The notes under the pieces: generated by a model
What the model saw: the letters and a program-made list of their open reading frames with translations, nothing else
Told to the model about the DNA's origin: nothing
Database searches by the model: none
Made by a program: the position numbers and the translations under genes
In this document: positions 1 to 8,671 of the stretch, one piece after another
How the letters are laid out: every line of letters starts with the position of its first letter
Numbering within the stretch: position 1 is the first letter of the stretch
Source: Streptomyces kaniharaensis
GTDB lineage: Bacteria; Actinomycetota; Actinomycetes; Streptomycetales; Streptomycetaceae
Assembly: GCF_009569385.1 (NCBI RefSeq)
Contig: NZ_WBOF01000001.1
Location: forward strand, 1,994,001-2,058,000
Direction: 5' to 3'
Length of the DNA stretch: 64,000 nucleotides

Positions 1-673
1 TCTTCGCCGCCTTGTCGTGGATGCACTGCCGGTAGGGCTTGTCGAAGACACCGAAGAACCCGTCGGCGAGCCACCAGAAGCCGGCGCAGCAGAGCACGGC
101 GGGCAGGACGAAGACCGCGGCGCGGGTCCAGGCGGCGGACTGGGTGGGCGAGTTGCCGTCGCTGAGCATGGCGACGCGGACCTTCATCGCCTTCTTGCCG
201 AGGGTCTGGCCGTCCCGGCTGAGCATGAGGCCTTCGTAGACCAGGTAGAGGGCGCCGGCGAGCCAGAACGCGCCGGCAGAGCCGGAGCGGTCACCGAGGC
301 TGGCGAAGGGCAGCACGATGAGGACGGCGACGACCTGGACCAGGGCGTAGTCGATGAGCCGGGCGAGGATCCGGTTGGGCCAGCTGCCGAGGGGCGGCAT
401 CCCGGGGACGGGTCCGCCGCCGGGGGTGCCGTATCCGGTGGTGTCCTGGCCGTACGGGCTCTGACCGTACGGCGCCTGGCCGTAGGACGGTCCACCGTAG
501 GTGCCGCCGTACGCGCCGGGGCGCTCGTGGGAGCCGTCGGCCGGCGGGTGCCCGTACGGCTCGGACGGCCGGTCTTCCGGCGTGCCGCCACCCGGTTGCG
601 GGGGCTGCTTGTCGAAGGAGGGCTGCTCGCCGCCCCCCTCCGGCTGGGGGCCCGAGGGGTCGTGGGTACTCAT
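1..673 (-). CDS. RDD family membrane protein (3' end outside window)
   Basis: The C-terminal end lies beyond the left edge. The ATG at 673 begins MSTHDPSG, followed by about 100 residues rich in Gly, Pro and Tyr with PYGQ-type repeats. The membrane part starts near the segment RILARLIDYALVQVVAVLIV, and the later text DGQTLGKKAMKVRV is the hallmark of RDD proteins. RDD proteins are polytopic membrane proteins; some act in ion transport, but the role here is unknown. A second RDD gene follows upstream in the same orientation (764-2080), which suggests a paralogous pair. The cytoplasmic Pro/Tyr-rich tail is common in streptomycete RDD and TM2 proteins. The family call is secure; the function is not. 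Confidence 0.85.
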   Translation of the reverse strand, partial: MSTHDPSGPQPEGGGEQPSFDKQPPQPGGGTPEDRPSEPYGHPPADGSHERPGAYGGTYGGPSYGQAPYGQSPYGQDTTGYGTPGGGPVPGMPPLGSWPNRILARLIDYALVQVVAVLIVLPFASLGDRSGSAGAFWLAGALYLVYEGLMLSRDGQTLGKKAMKVRVAMLSDGNSPTQSAAWTRAAVFVLPAVLCCAGFWWLADGFFGVFDKPYRQCIHDKAAK

Positions 674-763
674 GCCTTTGAGTAGAACATCACACATTCA
701 TAGGGTTCGGGACATTCGGTCCGTTTTGCCGGGCGAGGGCCGAAACGGGCCGTGGCCGGGCGT

Positions 764-2080
764 TCAGACCCGGACGACCCGGGTGCGCGCCGCCCGGTCG
801 TGCCAGCCGCGCCGGGCCGGGCGGTCGACCAGCGGCCAGAACAAGCCGATCGGGAACAGGACGGCCAGCTGTCCGACGAGCCATCGGAGCAGGGAGCGGC
901 CGAGGCTCAGCCGGGTGCGGACCGCGGCGCGGGGGGAGGCGGCGTCGGCCACCCTGATCCCGGCGAGTCGCTTGCCGAAGGTCTGGCCGGTGCGGGCCGT
1001 CGGCAGCACCTCGTAGAGGAGACCGACGAAGACGAGGATGCCGATCAGGACGGCGATCTTGCCGACCACGACGTCGTCGACCAGCCACACCTGGACCTGG
1101 CGGCGGCTGAGGGCGCTGGCCATCCGGGCCTGGTCGAGTTTCTGCCGGACGTGGTCGGCCGCCGCGTGGCCGAGCGGGATCGCGGCCGCGGCGGCGACGA
1201 CCACCAGGACGGCCGTGTCGACGGCCCGCGCGGCGAGCCGGCGGCCGAGCCCCGCGGGGACGGCGGGGGCGGGACGCTTCCGGGCGGCGGACTGGCGCGG
1301 CCGAGCGGCGGGGGCCGGGGCGAGCGCGGGGACGGGCTCAGCAGGCTCAGTGGTGCGCGCATCGGGCTCGGCCGGCCGGGCGGGCTCGGCCCGCTTGGGC
1401 ACCTCCACCGCCACGGCAACGGCCTGTGCCACGACCACCGGAGCAGGCGCCGACGCGACCGCGGACACCTCCGCGGCAATCGGAGCGCGGTTCTCGTCCG
1501 CGCGCCCCTCCTCTGGCTCGGGCGCCCCCGGCAGCACCCCCCACGAAACCCAGCGCGGCGCCTCGCCCGTCTCCATCAGCCCCCGCTGCGCCCCCGGATC
1601 CGCCTGCCACCCGGACGCGTCGGACATCTCCGGGGCCGCGGGCACCGGCGCCTGCGATCCGAGCACACCAGGCCCGGGCACCTCGGGCTCCGGAACCTCG
1701 GAGGCCCCCGCTCCCGCCTCCCGGAACACGGGCCCGAGCACGAACGACGCCCCGCCCTCCATCTGGTCCAGGTACACCGGCCCGGTGTCGTCGGAACCAT
1801 CGGCCCCGCCACCCCCGTCGGCCGGAGCCGCCGGCACCGGAGCCGGCGGGGGCACGTACCGCGCCCCCGCCCCCACCCCGGGCGCAGGCCCGGGCCGCCG
1901 GGCCGCGAAGCGGGGCGGCTCCAGCACCTCCCCCTCGGCCGGCGCGGGCCGGGTGGTGCCCGGTACCCAGGCCGAACCGCCCCAGTAGCGGACGAAGCCG
2001 GGGATCGAGGGGTCGGGGTAGTAGCCAGGCGTGGGCCCGACGGCCGTCTCCGCGCCGCCGGCGAAGGGCCGGTCCGTCAT
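764..2080 (-). CDS. RDD family membrane protein with N-terminal DUF2510-like segment
   Basis: This 438-residue protein starts at the ATG at 2080, preceded by the purine-rich GAGGAAAGAGGA. Residues about 14-45 contain PGYYPDPSIPGFVRYWGGS, the DUF2510 signature (a short Trp-rich domain next to membrane regions). A long Ala/Pro/Glu-rich, probably disordered stretch follows. The last 160 residues are an RDD domain (LGRRLAARAVDTAVLVVV, then GQTFGKRLAGIRV) with about three hydrophobic segments. It is a paralogue of the neighbouring partial RDD gene. Start codons further upstream in the frame are in non-conserved sequence and were rejected. The substrate and role are unknown. Confidence 0.85.
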   Translation of the reverse strand: MTDRPFAGGAETAVGPTPGYYPDPSIPGFVRYWGGSAWVPGTTRPAPAEGEVLEPPRFAARRPGPAPGVGAGARYVPPPAPVPAAPADGGGGADGSDDTGPVYLDQMEGGASFVLGPVFREAGAGASEVPEPEVPGPGVLGSQAPVPAAPEMSDASGWQADPGAQRGLMETGEAPRWVSWGVLPGAPEPEEGRADENRAPIAAEVSAVASAPAPVVVAQAVAVAVEVPKRAEPARPAEPDARTTEPAEPVPALAPAPAARPRQSAARKRPAPAVPAGLGRRLAARAVDTAVLVVVAAAAAIPLGHAAADHVRQKLDQARMASALSRRQVQVWLVDDVVVGKIAVLIGILVFVGLLYEVLPTARTGQTFGKRLAGIRVADAASPRAAVRTRLSLGRSLLRWLVGQLAVLFPIGLFWPLVDRPARRGWHDRAARTRVVRV

Positions 2081-2515
2081 GGGGGTCCTCTTTCCTCGGC
2101 AGGTCCTGGCGGGGCCGCCGCGGTGCGCCCGCCCGGCGGTCCCACGGGCGGCCCGGGGCGAGACGGGCGGCCAGGGGCTCGGCGGGGGCATCACCGGCTG
2201 GGTGGACGGTCGCCGGGCAGTCACAAAGGGTAGTACCTCGGCGGGTCGGTGACGGGAAGTTGGCCAATCCCCGGACAGCGAGGGGCCGCCCGGGGTATGG
2301 GAGCTCGCGGTGCGCGGACGGCGCCGCCCGGCGCACGGGACCGCCCGCACGCCCCGCCCCGACCGTCCACCCTCTCTCGCCGCTCCTCCTCGCCCCTCGA
2401 CGACGTGCCCGAAGAAATTTCCGGAAACACGAGTAAGAGCCGGTACCGACCGCGCTCTCAAAGGTCACAGGGTCCGGAACCGGGCACGAAACCGACGACA
2501 GAGAGGAAGACGATC
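2081..2515. other. Divergent intergenic region between RDD gene and ssgG-like gene
   Basis: This 435-base stretch has no convincing gene. It must hold promoters for the RDD gene (leftward) and the SsgA-like gene (rightward). The AT-richer segment near 2411-2440 contains the palindrome TTTCCGGAAA (2418-2427), about 90 bases before the SsgA-like start. That could be an operator, but I cannot assign a regulator. Confidence 0.4.
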
Positions 2516-2959
2516 ATGGAGCAGCCCGTCAGCGTGGTCGAGCACGAGCTGGAGCTCAACCTGGTGCTCTCCCCGGAGCACAGCGTCCCCGTCCAGGCGC
2601 GGCTGTCCTACGGCAGCCACGACCCGTACGCGGTGCACATCACCTTCCACCTGGACACCGGCTCGCCGGTGACCTGGGTGTTCGCCCGCGAGCTGCTGGT
2701 CGAGGGCACCTTCCGCCCGTGCGGCCAGGGCGACGTGCGGATCTGGCCGACCGTCCCCCAGCCTTCCGCCGGGGGTGCCTCCAAGGGCCGGCGCAGCGTG
2801 CTGTGCCTGGCACTGAGCTCCCCGGCCGGGGACGCGCTGCTGGAGGCGCCGCTGCCGGCCGTCGCGGCCTGGCTGGAGCGGGCGCACCGGCTCGTCCCGC
2901 CGGGCAGCGAGATGGCGGCGCTGGACATGGACGGCTCGCTCGCCCAGCTGCTCGCATGA
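2516..2959 (+). CDS. ssgG: SsgA-like protein (SALP), probably SsgG
   Basis: The protein has 147 residues and starts at the ATG at 2516 behind GAGAGGAAGA. SALPs are actinomycete proteins that place and activate septa and cell-wall remodelling during sporulation. The family signatures are visible: SVPVQARLSYGSHDPYAVHI, then WVFARELLVEGTFRP, GDVRIWP and LALSSPAGDALLEAP. A short insertion (PQPSAGGASKGRR, about residues 80-93) separates the conserved blocks. The assignment to SsgG rather than SsgB or SsgE rests on gene context: I recall ssgG (SCO2924) lying upstream of the murA-ftsEX-secA segment that follows here. The family is certain; the subtype is an inference. Confidence 0.75.
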   Translation: MEQPVSVVEHELELNLVLSPEHSVPVQARLSYGSHDPYAVHITFHLDTGSPVTWVFARELLVEGTFRPCGQGDVRIWPTVPQPSAGGASKGRRSVLCLALSSPAGDALLEAPLPAVAAWLERAHRLVPPGSEMAALDMDGSLAQLLA

Positions 2960-3009
2960 GCGGCCGCCCCGGAGAGCGACTGGGGAGCGGGAGCGGCGCC
3001 CCCGCCGAC

Positions 3010-4410
3010 TCAGCGGGCCGCGGGGGCCTGCTGACGCCGGCGCGCGGCGCCGGTGCCGCCGCCGTCACGCTGCCCGGGCAGCAGGACGACCGGCGCACCG
3101 CCGGCCTTGCGCCGGGCCTGGATCCGGATCGCGGCGGCGAGCAGGAAGCAGAGCCCGACCCACGGGTACACGGACGTCGGCAGCTGGCGCATCGCTGACA
3201 TGTGGAGGACGGCCGGGCCGTGCGGCTTGGCGGCCCACATGGCGAAGGAGAAGAAGGCGAGCAGCGTGGCCCAGAAGACGGCCCGCCAGCGGACCCTGCG
3301 GACGGCCGCCGGGCGGGCGTGCTCGACCGAGGCCTCGGCGGCGAGCAGCACGAGCACCGGGACGCACCACACCCAGTGGTGGGTCCAGCTGATCGGCGAG
3401 ATCAGCACCGCCGTGATGGCGGCGCAGCAGACGCCCCAGGCCTCGGCGCGGGGCAGCCAGCGGGAGCTGCGGGCGGCCCAGGCGGCGATGAAGAGCCCGG
3501 CGACGGCGGTGAGGCCGGCCGCGACCGTGGCGACGGTGCCGGGGTCGGCGGTGTGCAGGAGGCGGGCGACGGCGCCGCGTAGCGACTGGTTGTCGACGAT
3601 CTCGGTCTTGCCGACCCGGGAGGAGTCGTAGAGGTACGTGGTCCAGAAGCCCCAGGTGGCGTCGGGCAGGGTGACCGCGCCGATCAGGAAGGTGGCGAGG
3701 AAGGTGAGGCCGGCCACGAAGGCGGCCCGGATCCGGCCGGTGATCAGCAGGTAGACGGCGAACAGGCCGGGCGTGAGCTTGATGCCGGCGGCGATGCCGA
3801 TCGCCATGCCCTTGCTGCGCAGCGCGTCCGACCGGGTCAGGTCCCAGAGGATCAGGCAGGCGAGCGCGAGGTTGATCTGGCCGTACCGGAGCGTGGTGAA
3901 GACGGGTTCGAGCCAGACCCCGCAGCCGGTCACCAGGACCACGCCGATCGGCCGTAGTTCGCGGCGCGGCCAGCCGACGAGCTTGAAGGACAGGTGGGCG
4001 AACACCGCAAGCAGCCCGAGGTTGCCGAGAGTGATCGCCACGCGCAGGAACGGGACCGCGAACCAGGTGGTCGGGACGAACAGCATGGCCGCGAACGGAG
4101 GGTAGGTCGCGGGCAGGTTCCACTCGGTGACGCGCAGCCCGTAGAGGTCGCCGCCGTCGGCGACGGCGCCGCCCTCGGCCCGGTAGACGATCATGTCCAC
4201 CATCGAGGTGTGGACGAAGTGCCGGACCACCGCATAGACGAGCAGGGAGAACAACGCCAGGGCCGACGCGGCCAGCAGCGGCCGGCGGGGGGCCTCACGA
4301 AGGGCGCGGACGGGTGCGCCGATCGTGTGCTTCAGCCGGTCCGACAGGGGCGCGGGCGAGGGGTCGGGTGCGATCCGCACCGGGCTGCGCTCGTCTTGCA
4401 CCGCTGTCAC
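3010..4410 (-). CDS. GT87-type polytopic membrane glycosyltransferase (DUF2029)
   Basis: This 466-residue protein starts at the GTG at 4410. An in-frame TGA lies just upstream, and GGAG sits about 7 bases before the start. It has roughly ten hydrophobic segments. The conserved early text DMIVYRAEGGAVADGGDLYG and TYPPFAAML, and later YGQINLALA and GIKLTPGLFAVYLL, fit the GT87 family, whose members transfer mannose or arabinose from polyprenyl-phosphate donors to cell-wall glycans. The C-terminus is basic and Gln/Arg-rich. It is convergent with ssgG across 50 bases. Acceptor and donor are unknown. Confidence 0.8.
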   Translation of the reverse strand: MTAVQDERSPVRIAPDPSPAPLSDRLKHTIGAPVRALREAPRRPLLAASALALFSLLVYAVVRHFVHTSMVDMIVYRAEGGAVADGGDLYGLRVTEWNLPATYPPFAAMLFVPTTWFAVPFLRVAITLGNLGLLAVFAHLSFKLVGWPRRELRPIGVVLVTGCGVWLEPVFTTLRYGQINLALACLILWDLTRSDALRSKGMAIGIAAGIKLTPGLFAVYLLITGRIRAAFVAGLTFLATFLIGAVTLPDATWGFWTTYLYDSSRVGKTEIVDNQSLRGAVARLLHTADPGTVATVAAGLTAVAGLFIAAWAARSSRWLPRAEAWGVCCAAITAVLISPISWTHHWVWCVPVLVLLAAEASVEHARPAAVRRVRWRAVFWATLLAFFSFAMWAAKPHGPAVLHMSAMRQLPTSVYPWVGLCFLLAAAIRIQARRKAGGAPVVLLPGQRDGGGTGAARRRQQAPAAR

Positions 4411-4503
4411 CGCTCACTCCGTCCACCGCTCGGCCAACCAGCGACGATACCGGATGCCCGCCCACCCGGCCCGGGGACGACCGATCACGCGGAGTGACGA
4501 ACA

Positions 4504-4553
4504 GCCCCGGCCGGCCGTGCTCCGTCGTGGATCGGAGCACGGCCGGCCGGGGC
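4504..4553. terminator. Strong bidirectional hairpin terminator
   Basis: A perfect 21-base-pair inverted repeat (arms 4504-4524 and 4533-4553, 8-base loop) lies 35 bases beyond the chitinase stop. It is GC-rich with no T tract, as is usual in streptomycetes. It probably ends chitinase transcription and insulates the glycosyltransferase gene. Confidence 0.85.
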
Positions 4554-4588
4554 GTGGGGGCGGGAAGGGGTCCGTACGGACCACCCGG

Positions 4589-6193
4589 TCAGCCGGTGTA
4601 GGCGCCGAGGGTCCGGGTGAAGTCCAGCGGCTGCTGGACGATGCTGCTGCAGGTGGCGTCGGCGTAGGCCTTGGCACCGCCGGCGCAGGCCTTGTCGCGG
4701 GTGCCGGACCACATGGCCAGCCAGGCCAGGTGCTTGCCGGCCGCGAAGTCGGCGAGCTGCTTGGCGTCGGCGACGGTGAAGACCTCGGTGGCGACGTCGT
4801 TGACGCCGATCATCGGGGTGACGGCGACCTTGCGCCAGGCCGCCGCGTCGTCCACCCCGAGCACGCTCTTGACCTGGGCCTGGGTGGCGGTGGCCGCGGC
4901 GATCGCGTACGTGCCCATCCGGCCCTGCGGGTTCGGGGCGACGCCGTCGCCGTAGTCCATCGCCATGATGTTGACCGCACCGATCGCGACGCCGCCCCGC
5001 TTGGCGTCGGCGACCAGGTTGACGCCGTCCTGGGTCAGGCCGGAGGGCAGCGCGGGCAGGGTGAAGGAGACGTCGAGGGCCTTGCCCTTGGCGGCGGCGT
5101 TCTTCTGGAGCTGGGCGATGGCCTGGGCGCGGCGGGTGTTGGCCGCGCTGTCGGCGATCGCGCCGCCCTCGACGTCGAAGTCGAGCTTGGTGAGGCCGTA
5201 GGCGTCGACGGCCTTCTGGTAGACGGCGGCCAGGTCGGCGGCCGAGGAGCAGGCGACGGCCAGTTCGGTGCCGTTGGCGCCGCCGAAGGAGACCCGGACG
5301 TCGCCGCCGATCGCCCGCAGCGCGCCGATCTGGACGGCCACCGCGTCGGTGGAGAGGTCGCTGACTCCGCCCCACTTGGGGGTGCAGCCGCCGCCGGACA
5401 CCACGAAGGCGAGGGTGAAGTGCTTGACGCCGGTGGCCTCGGCGGTGGCGACCAGGTCGTAGGGCGGGTAGAGCGAGGTGTCGACGTACGGGGCGAAGCC
5501 GGCCCCGGCGCCGGCCGGGGGTACGGGCACACCGGTCGCCGTGGGGGTGGCGGTCGGGGTGGGCGTGAGGGTCGGCGCCGGGCTGGTCGGGTCGGGCTTG
5601 GTCGTGACGGTGGCCGTCGCGGTCGGGCTGGGCTTGGTGGTGGCGGTGGCCGTCCCGGTGGGCGCCTTGGTCGGGGTCGGCGCGCCGGTGGCCGTCGCGG
5701 TGGCGGTCGGGCGGCCCGAGGGGGTGGGCACGGTGCCGTCGCCGCCCTTGCAGGACACGCTGTTGATCAGGCAGTTGACCGGCTCGGTCTGGGAGGCGCC
5801 GGCGCCCCGCGCGACGAAGCCGACCACCACGCTTCTGCCGGGCTCCAGCCGCTTGCTCCACGACTCCGGCCGGACGGTGATGTGCTGGCCGGCGGCGGTG
5901 TAGGTGGCGTTCCAGAGCGAGTCGATCCTCGCCCCGGCCGGGAGGTCGAAGGAGAGCGTCCAGTCGTCGATCGCCTTGGCGTCCGGGTTGGTGACCAGGT
6001 ACTGGCCGGTGTAGCCGGAGTCCCAGGTGCTGGTCCGGCTGTAGACGGCGCCGAGCGAGGCTGCGCTGGCCGAGGAGGCGAGGGCGACGACACCGCCCGC
6101 GACCAGTGCGGCGGCGACCGCCGAGGCTCCGATGAGGGCGCCCCTGCGGCTGCGCCTGTGGTGGCCGGAACGGCGATCGGGCTGGGTCGTCAT
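4589..6193 (-). CDS. Secreted chitinase, CBM2 plus GH18
   Basis: This 534-residue exported enzyme is predicted to hydrolyse beta-1,4-linked GlcNAc polymers outside the cell. Residues 1-44 are a signal peptide with RRSRRG before the hydrophobic core, possibly a Tat substrate. Residues about 45-150 resemble a cellulose/chitin-binding CBM2 module (SLGAVYSRTSTWDSGYTGQY, then DDWTLSFDLPAGARI). Residues about 155-225 are a Pro/Thr linker. The rest is GH18: VRVSFGGANG supplies the SxGG motif, and LDFDVEGG (338-344) is the DxDxE active site with acid/base Glu342. The start is the ATG at 6193 after GGAGG. A two-component system lies directly upstream on the same strand. I saw no DasR-type palindrome (TGGTCTAGACCA-like) upstream. 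Confidence 0.93.
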   Translation of the reverse strand: MTTQPDRRSGHHRRSRRGALIGASAVAAALVAGGVVALASSASAASLGAVYSRTSTWDSGYTGQYLVTNPDAKAIDDWTLSFDLPAGARIDSLWNATYTAAGQHITVRPESWSKRLEPGRSVVVGFVARGAGASQTEPVNCLINSVSCKGGDGTVPTPSGRPTATATATGAPTPTKAPTGTATATTKPSPTATATVTTKPDPTSPAPTLTPTPTATPTATGVPVPPAGAGAGFAPYVDTSLYPPYDLVATAEATGVKHFTLAFVVSGGGCTPKWGGVSDLSTDAVAVQIGALRAIGGDVRVSFGGANGTELAVACSSAADLAAVYQKAVDAYGLTKLDFDVEGGAIADSAANTRRAQAIAQLQKNAAAKGKALDVSFTLPALPSGLTQDGVNLVADAKRGGVAIGAVNIMAMDYGDGVAPNPQGRMGTYAIAAATATQAQVKSVLGVDDAAAWRKVAVTPMIGVNDVATEVFTVADAKQLADFAAGKHLAWLAMWSGTRDKACAGGAKAYADATCSSIVQQPLDFTRTLGAYTG

Positions 6194-6337
6194 GGGTGCG
6201 CTACCTCCGCGGGTGCCTACGGGGAGACCGGCGGCCGACGCGGGTCCGTGCGGACGTCCGGGCGGCCGGGCCGGCTCGGTCGGGTGACCGGCGGGACCGA
6301 CGCTAGCGGCGCCGGAGGGCCGGAACGGGCCTGCTGA

Positions 6338-6376
6338 GGGAGGGGTGAAGCTCCCTTAGGACGCCGTTAAGGAAGA
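6338..6376. promoter_or_regulatory. Inverted repeats between histidine kinase and chitinase genes
   Basis: Two small symmetrical elements lie 28-66 bases beyond the kinase stop: AGGGAG-n-CTCCCT, and CCTTA-n9-TAAGG at 6354-6372. On the minus strand the second also reads as an imperfect direct repeat (TCCTTAA then TCCTAAG) spaced about one helical turn, as OmpR-type regulators often prefer. It could be the kinase terminator, a chitinase operator, or both. Confidence 0.35.
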
Positions 6377-6403
6377 TCCCTCCGAACTCCCCACCCGCAC
6401 CGG

Positions 6404-7840
6404 TCATCTCCGGAACAGCGCGCCCCGGTTGCGGCGCCGGCCCGCGCGCGGGGCCCCGCCGTCCGGGCGGGTCCGCAGCCGGAGCCGGATCTCGGCGCCG
6501 CCGAGCACGGCGGAGCGGCCGAGCCCGAGGTCGCCGCCGGTGGCCTCGGCGAACTTGCGGACGATGTCCAGGCCGAGGCCGGTGGAGCCCTCCCCGCCGT
6601 GGCCCTCGCCGCGCTTGAGGGCCACGGCCGGGTCGCTGAAGCCCGGCCCGGCGTCGCCGACCAGCACGATCACCGAGGAGCCGGTGGCCAGCACGTCGAC
6701 GGAGAAGGCGGTGCCGACGGCGGTGTGCCGGAACACGTTGCCGAGCAGCGCGTCCACGGCGGCGGCCAGGTCGCCGCGCTGGACCGGGACGGGCGTGGCC
6801 CGCTCGGCCCCGGCCAGCTGCCAGGGCCGGCCCTCGTCCTCGGCCAGCGCGGACCAGAAGCCGACCCGCTCCCGGATCACCTCGGCGGCGTCGCAGCCGA
6901 CGGCGACGGCGGGCGCGTCCTCGGGCGCGCGGCGGGCCGAGCGGATGATCTGGTCGACCTCGCGCTCCAGTTGGGAGACGGCGTGCCGGGTGGCGTCGGC
7001 GGCGTCGCCCTCGCCGAGCGACTCGGCGTTGAGCCGCAGCACGGTCAGCGGGGTGCGCAGCCGGTGGGACAGGTCGGCGGCCAGTTCCCGTTCGGCGGCG
7101 AGCAGTTGGACCACCCGGTCGGCCATGGTGTTGAACGCGTGGGCGGCTTCGCGCAGTTCCTCGGGGCTGCCGGCGGCCGCCCGGCCGTCGACCGGCACCC
7201 GGACGGCGAGGTCGCCGGCGCCGAGCGAGCGGGCGGCGGCGGCGAGCCGGCGGGCGGAGGCGACGATCCGGGTGCCCATCCGGTCGGCGACCAGCACCGA
7301 GATGGCGACCAGGGCGAGCGCGACCGCGGAGAGCACCAGCCAGGCGGTGGAGACGCCCCGGGTGAGGTCGCCGTCGGCCACGAACACCTCGACGACGGCG
7401 GTCCGGCCGGTGTCCACGGCGACCGGCTGGAGCAGCGTGTAGCCGCCGGGCACCTCGACGGTGAAGGAGCGGCCCTGCCCGCTCGCGGTGGCGACGTCGG
7501 CGGCGGCCGCGCGGGCCACGCCGATGGTCGGCCCGCCGGCGCCGCCCGCGCCGGGCTCGGTCGCGGATGCCGCCGGCACGGGCAGGTGGACCGCCATCCG
7601 GTTCTGCGCGCCCGCGTCGGTGCTGGCCAGGGCGCGGTTGACGGCGTCCTGGTCGGTGGTGATGGCGAGGGCCGGCCCGAGCGCCGCGGCCTGCCGTTCG
7701 GCCGCGGTGAACGCCCGGTCCCGGGCCGTCTGCTGGACCATCAGGCCGAGCGGGATGAGGAAGGCCAGCGCGACCATGGTGGTCCCGGCGACGGCGGCCT
7801 TGATCAGGGCCCAGCGCAGCGAGTGCCCGAACCGCCTCAC
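6404..7840 (-). CDS. Two-component sensor histidine kinase
   Basis: This 478-residue membrane kinase starts at GTG 7840, whose first bases overlap the stop of the response regulator gene (GTGA). One membrane helix lies near residues 13-35 and a second near 165-187, bracketing an extracytoplasmic sensor of about 130 residues. A HAMP-like segment follows (MGTRIVASARRLAAAARSLGAGDL). The H-box is ELAADLSHRLRTPLT with the phosphorylated His. The ATPase domain has an N-box (ALLGNVFRHTA) and G1 box (GDAGPGF), then STGLGLDIVRKF. The Ala/Gly-rich sensor gives no ligand clue. It lies next to the chitinase, so control of that gene is possible but not shown. Confidence 0.93.
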   Translation of the reverse strand: MRRFGHSLRWALIKAAVAGTTMVALAFLIPLGLMVQQTARDRAFTAAERQAAALGPALAITTDQDAVNRALASTDAGAQNRMAVHLPVPAASATEPGAGGAGGPTIGVARAAAADVATASGQGRSFTVEVPGGYTLLQPVAVDTGRTAVVEVFVADGDLTRGVSTAWLVLSAVALALVAISVLVADRMGTRIVASARRLAAAARSLGAGDLAVRVPVDGRAAAGSPEELREAAHAFNTMADRVVQLLAAERELAADLSHRLRTPLTVLRLNAESLGEGDAADATRHAVSQLEREVDQIIRSARRAPEDAPAVAVGCDAAEVIRERVGFWSALAEDEGRPWQLAGAERATPVPVQRGDLAAAVDALLGNVFRHTAVGTAFSVDVLATGSSVIVLVGDAGPGFSDPAVALKRGEGHGGEGSTGLGLDIVRKFAEATGGDLGLGRSAVLGGAEIRLRLRTRPDGGAPRAGRRRNRGALFRR

Positions 7841-8541
7841 GTCCGGTGCTCCGCCGCACCCCCGGGGGCCTCCAGGCGCACCCCGACGCCGCGCACGGTG
7901 TGCAGGTAGCGGGGGCTGGAGGCGGTCTCGCCGAGCTTGCGGCGCAGCCAGGAGAGGTGGACGTCGATGGTCTGGTCGCCGCCGTAGGTCTGCCGCCAGA
8001 CCTCGGCGAGGATCTCCTTGCGCGGCACCACCACGCCGGGGCGGGCGGCGAGGAAGGCCAGCAGGTCGAACTCACGGCGGGTCAGGTCGAGCAGTCGCCC
8101 GTCCAGGACGGCCTCGCGGCGCTGGAGGTCGATGGCCAGCCCGCCGACCCGGAGCACCTGGGCGGCGGGCGCGGCGCCGCCGCCGAGCCGGCGCAGGACG
8201 GCGGCCATCCGGGCGCTGAGGTGCTCTCCGGAGAAAGGTTTCACCAGGTAGTCGTCGGCGCCCGCGTTGAGCAGCCGGACGATCTCGGCCTCGTCGTCGC
8301 GGGCGGTGGAGATGATCACCGGCACGTCGGTCAGCCCTCTGATCATCTTGAGCGCCTCGCCGCCGTCCAGGTCGGGCAGGCCCAGGTCGAGGATCACCAG
8401 GTCGCAGCCGACCTGGGCGACCTCGCGCAGCGCCTCCAGTGCCGTGCCCACACTGCGGACGGCGTGACCGGTGTCGGTCAGGTGCCGGATGAGCGCGGAC
8501 CGTACGAAGGGGTCGTCCTCGACCACGAGCACTGTTGCCAT
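7837..8541 (-). CDS. OmpR/PhoB-type response regulator
   Basis: The protein has 234 residues and starts at the ATG at 8541. The receiver domain (1-120) shows the acidic pair in VVEDD, phospho-acceptor Asp in VILDLGLPDLDG, Thr in IISTARDD and Lys in LVKPFSGEH. Residues about 135-230 are a winged-helix DNA-binding domain (LTRREFDLLAFLAARPG, then VDVHLSWLRRKLGE-type text and the wing YLHTVRGVGVRLE). It is the first gene of a two-gene operon and is translationally coupled to its kinase by a 4-base overlap. A 130-base divergent region separates it from the next gene. Confidence 0.95.
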   Translation of the reverse strand: MATVLVVEDDPFVRSALIRHLTDTGHAVRSVGTALEALREVAQVGCDLVILDLGLPDLDGGEALKMIRGLTDVPVIISTARDDEAEIVRLLNAGADDYLVKPFSGEHLSARMAAVLRRLGGGAAPAAQVLRVGGLAIDLQRREAVLDGRLLDLTRREFDLLAFLAARPGVVVPRKEILAEVWRQTYGGDQTIDVHLSWLRRKLGETASSPRYLHTVRGVGVRLEAPGGAAEHRT

Positions 8542-8671
8542 GGGCCTGCACGGTACGCCATCGGCGGGCAGTGGTCTGTACCTCGGGTGGCTCCGGGCAT
8601 CGCGCAACTCCCCTGGCCGGCAACGGGGGTGCCGGCCCGCCGGCGTCCGGAGTACGGCAGGATGTGCGCAC

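Noticed and set aside
17..685. Long plus-strand open frames over the first RDD gene and throughout the window (for example 752-2233, 12961-15021, 33487-36546, 51708-54299)
   Set aside because: They are antisense shadows produced by high third-position GC; the minus-strand frames there encode clear known proteins.
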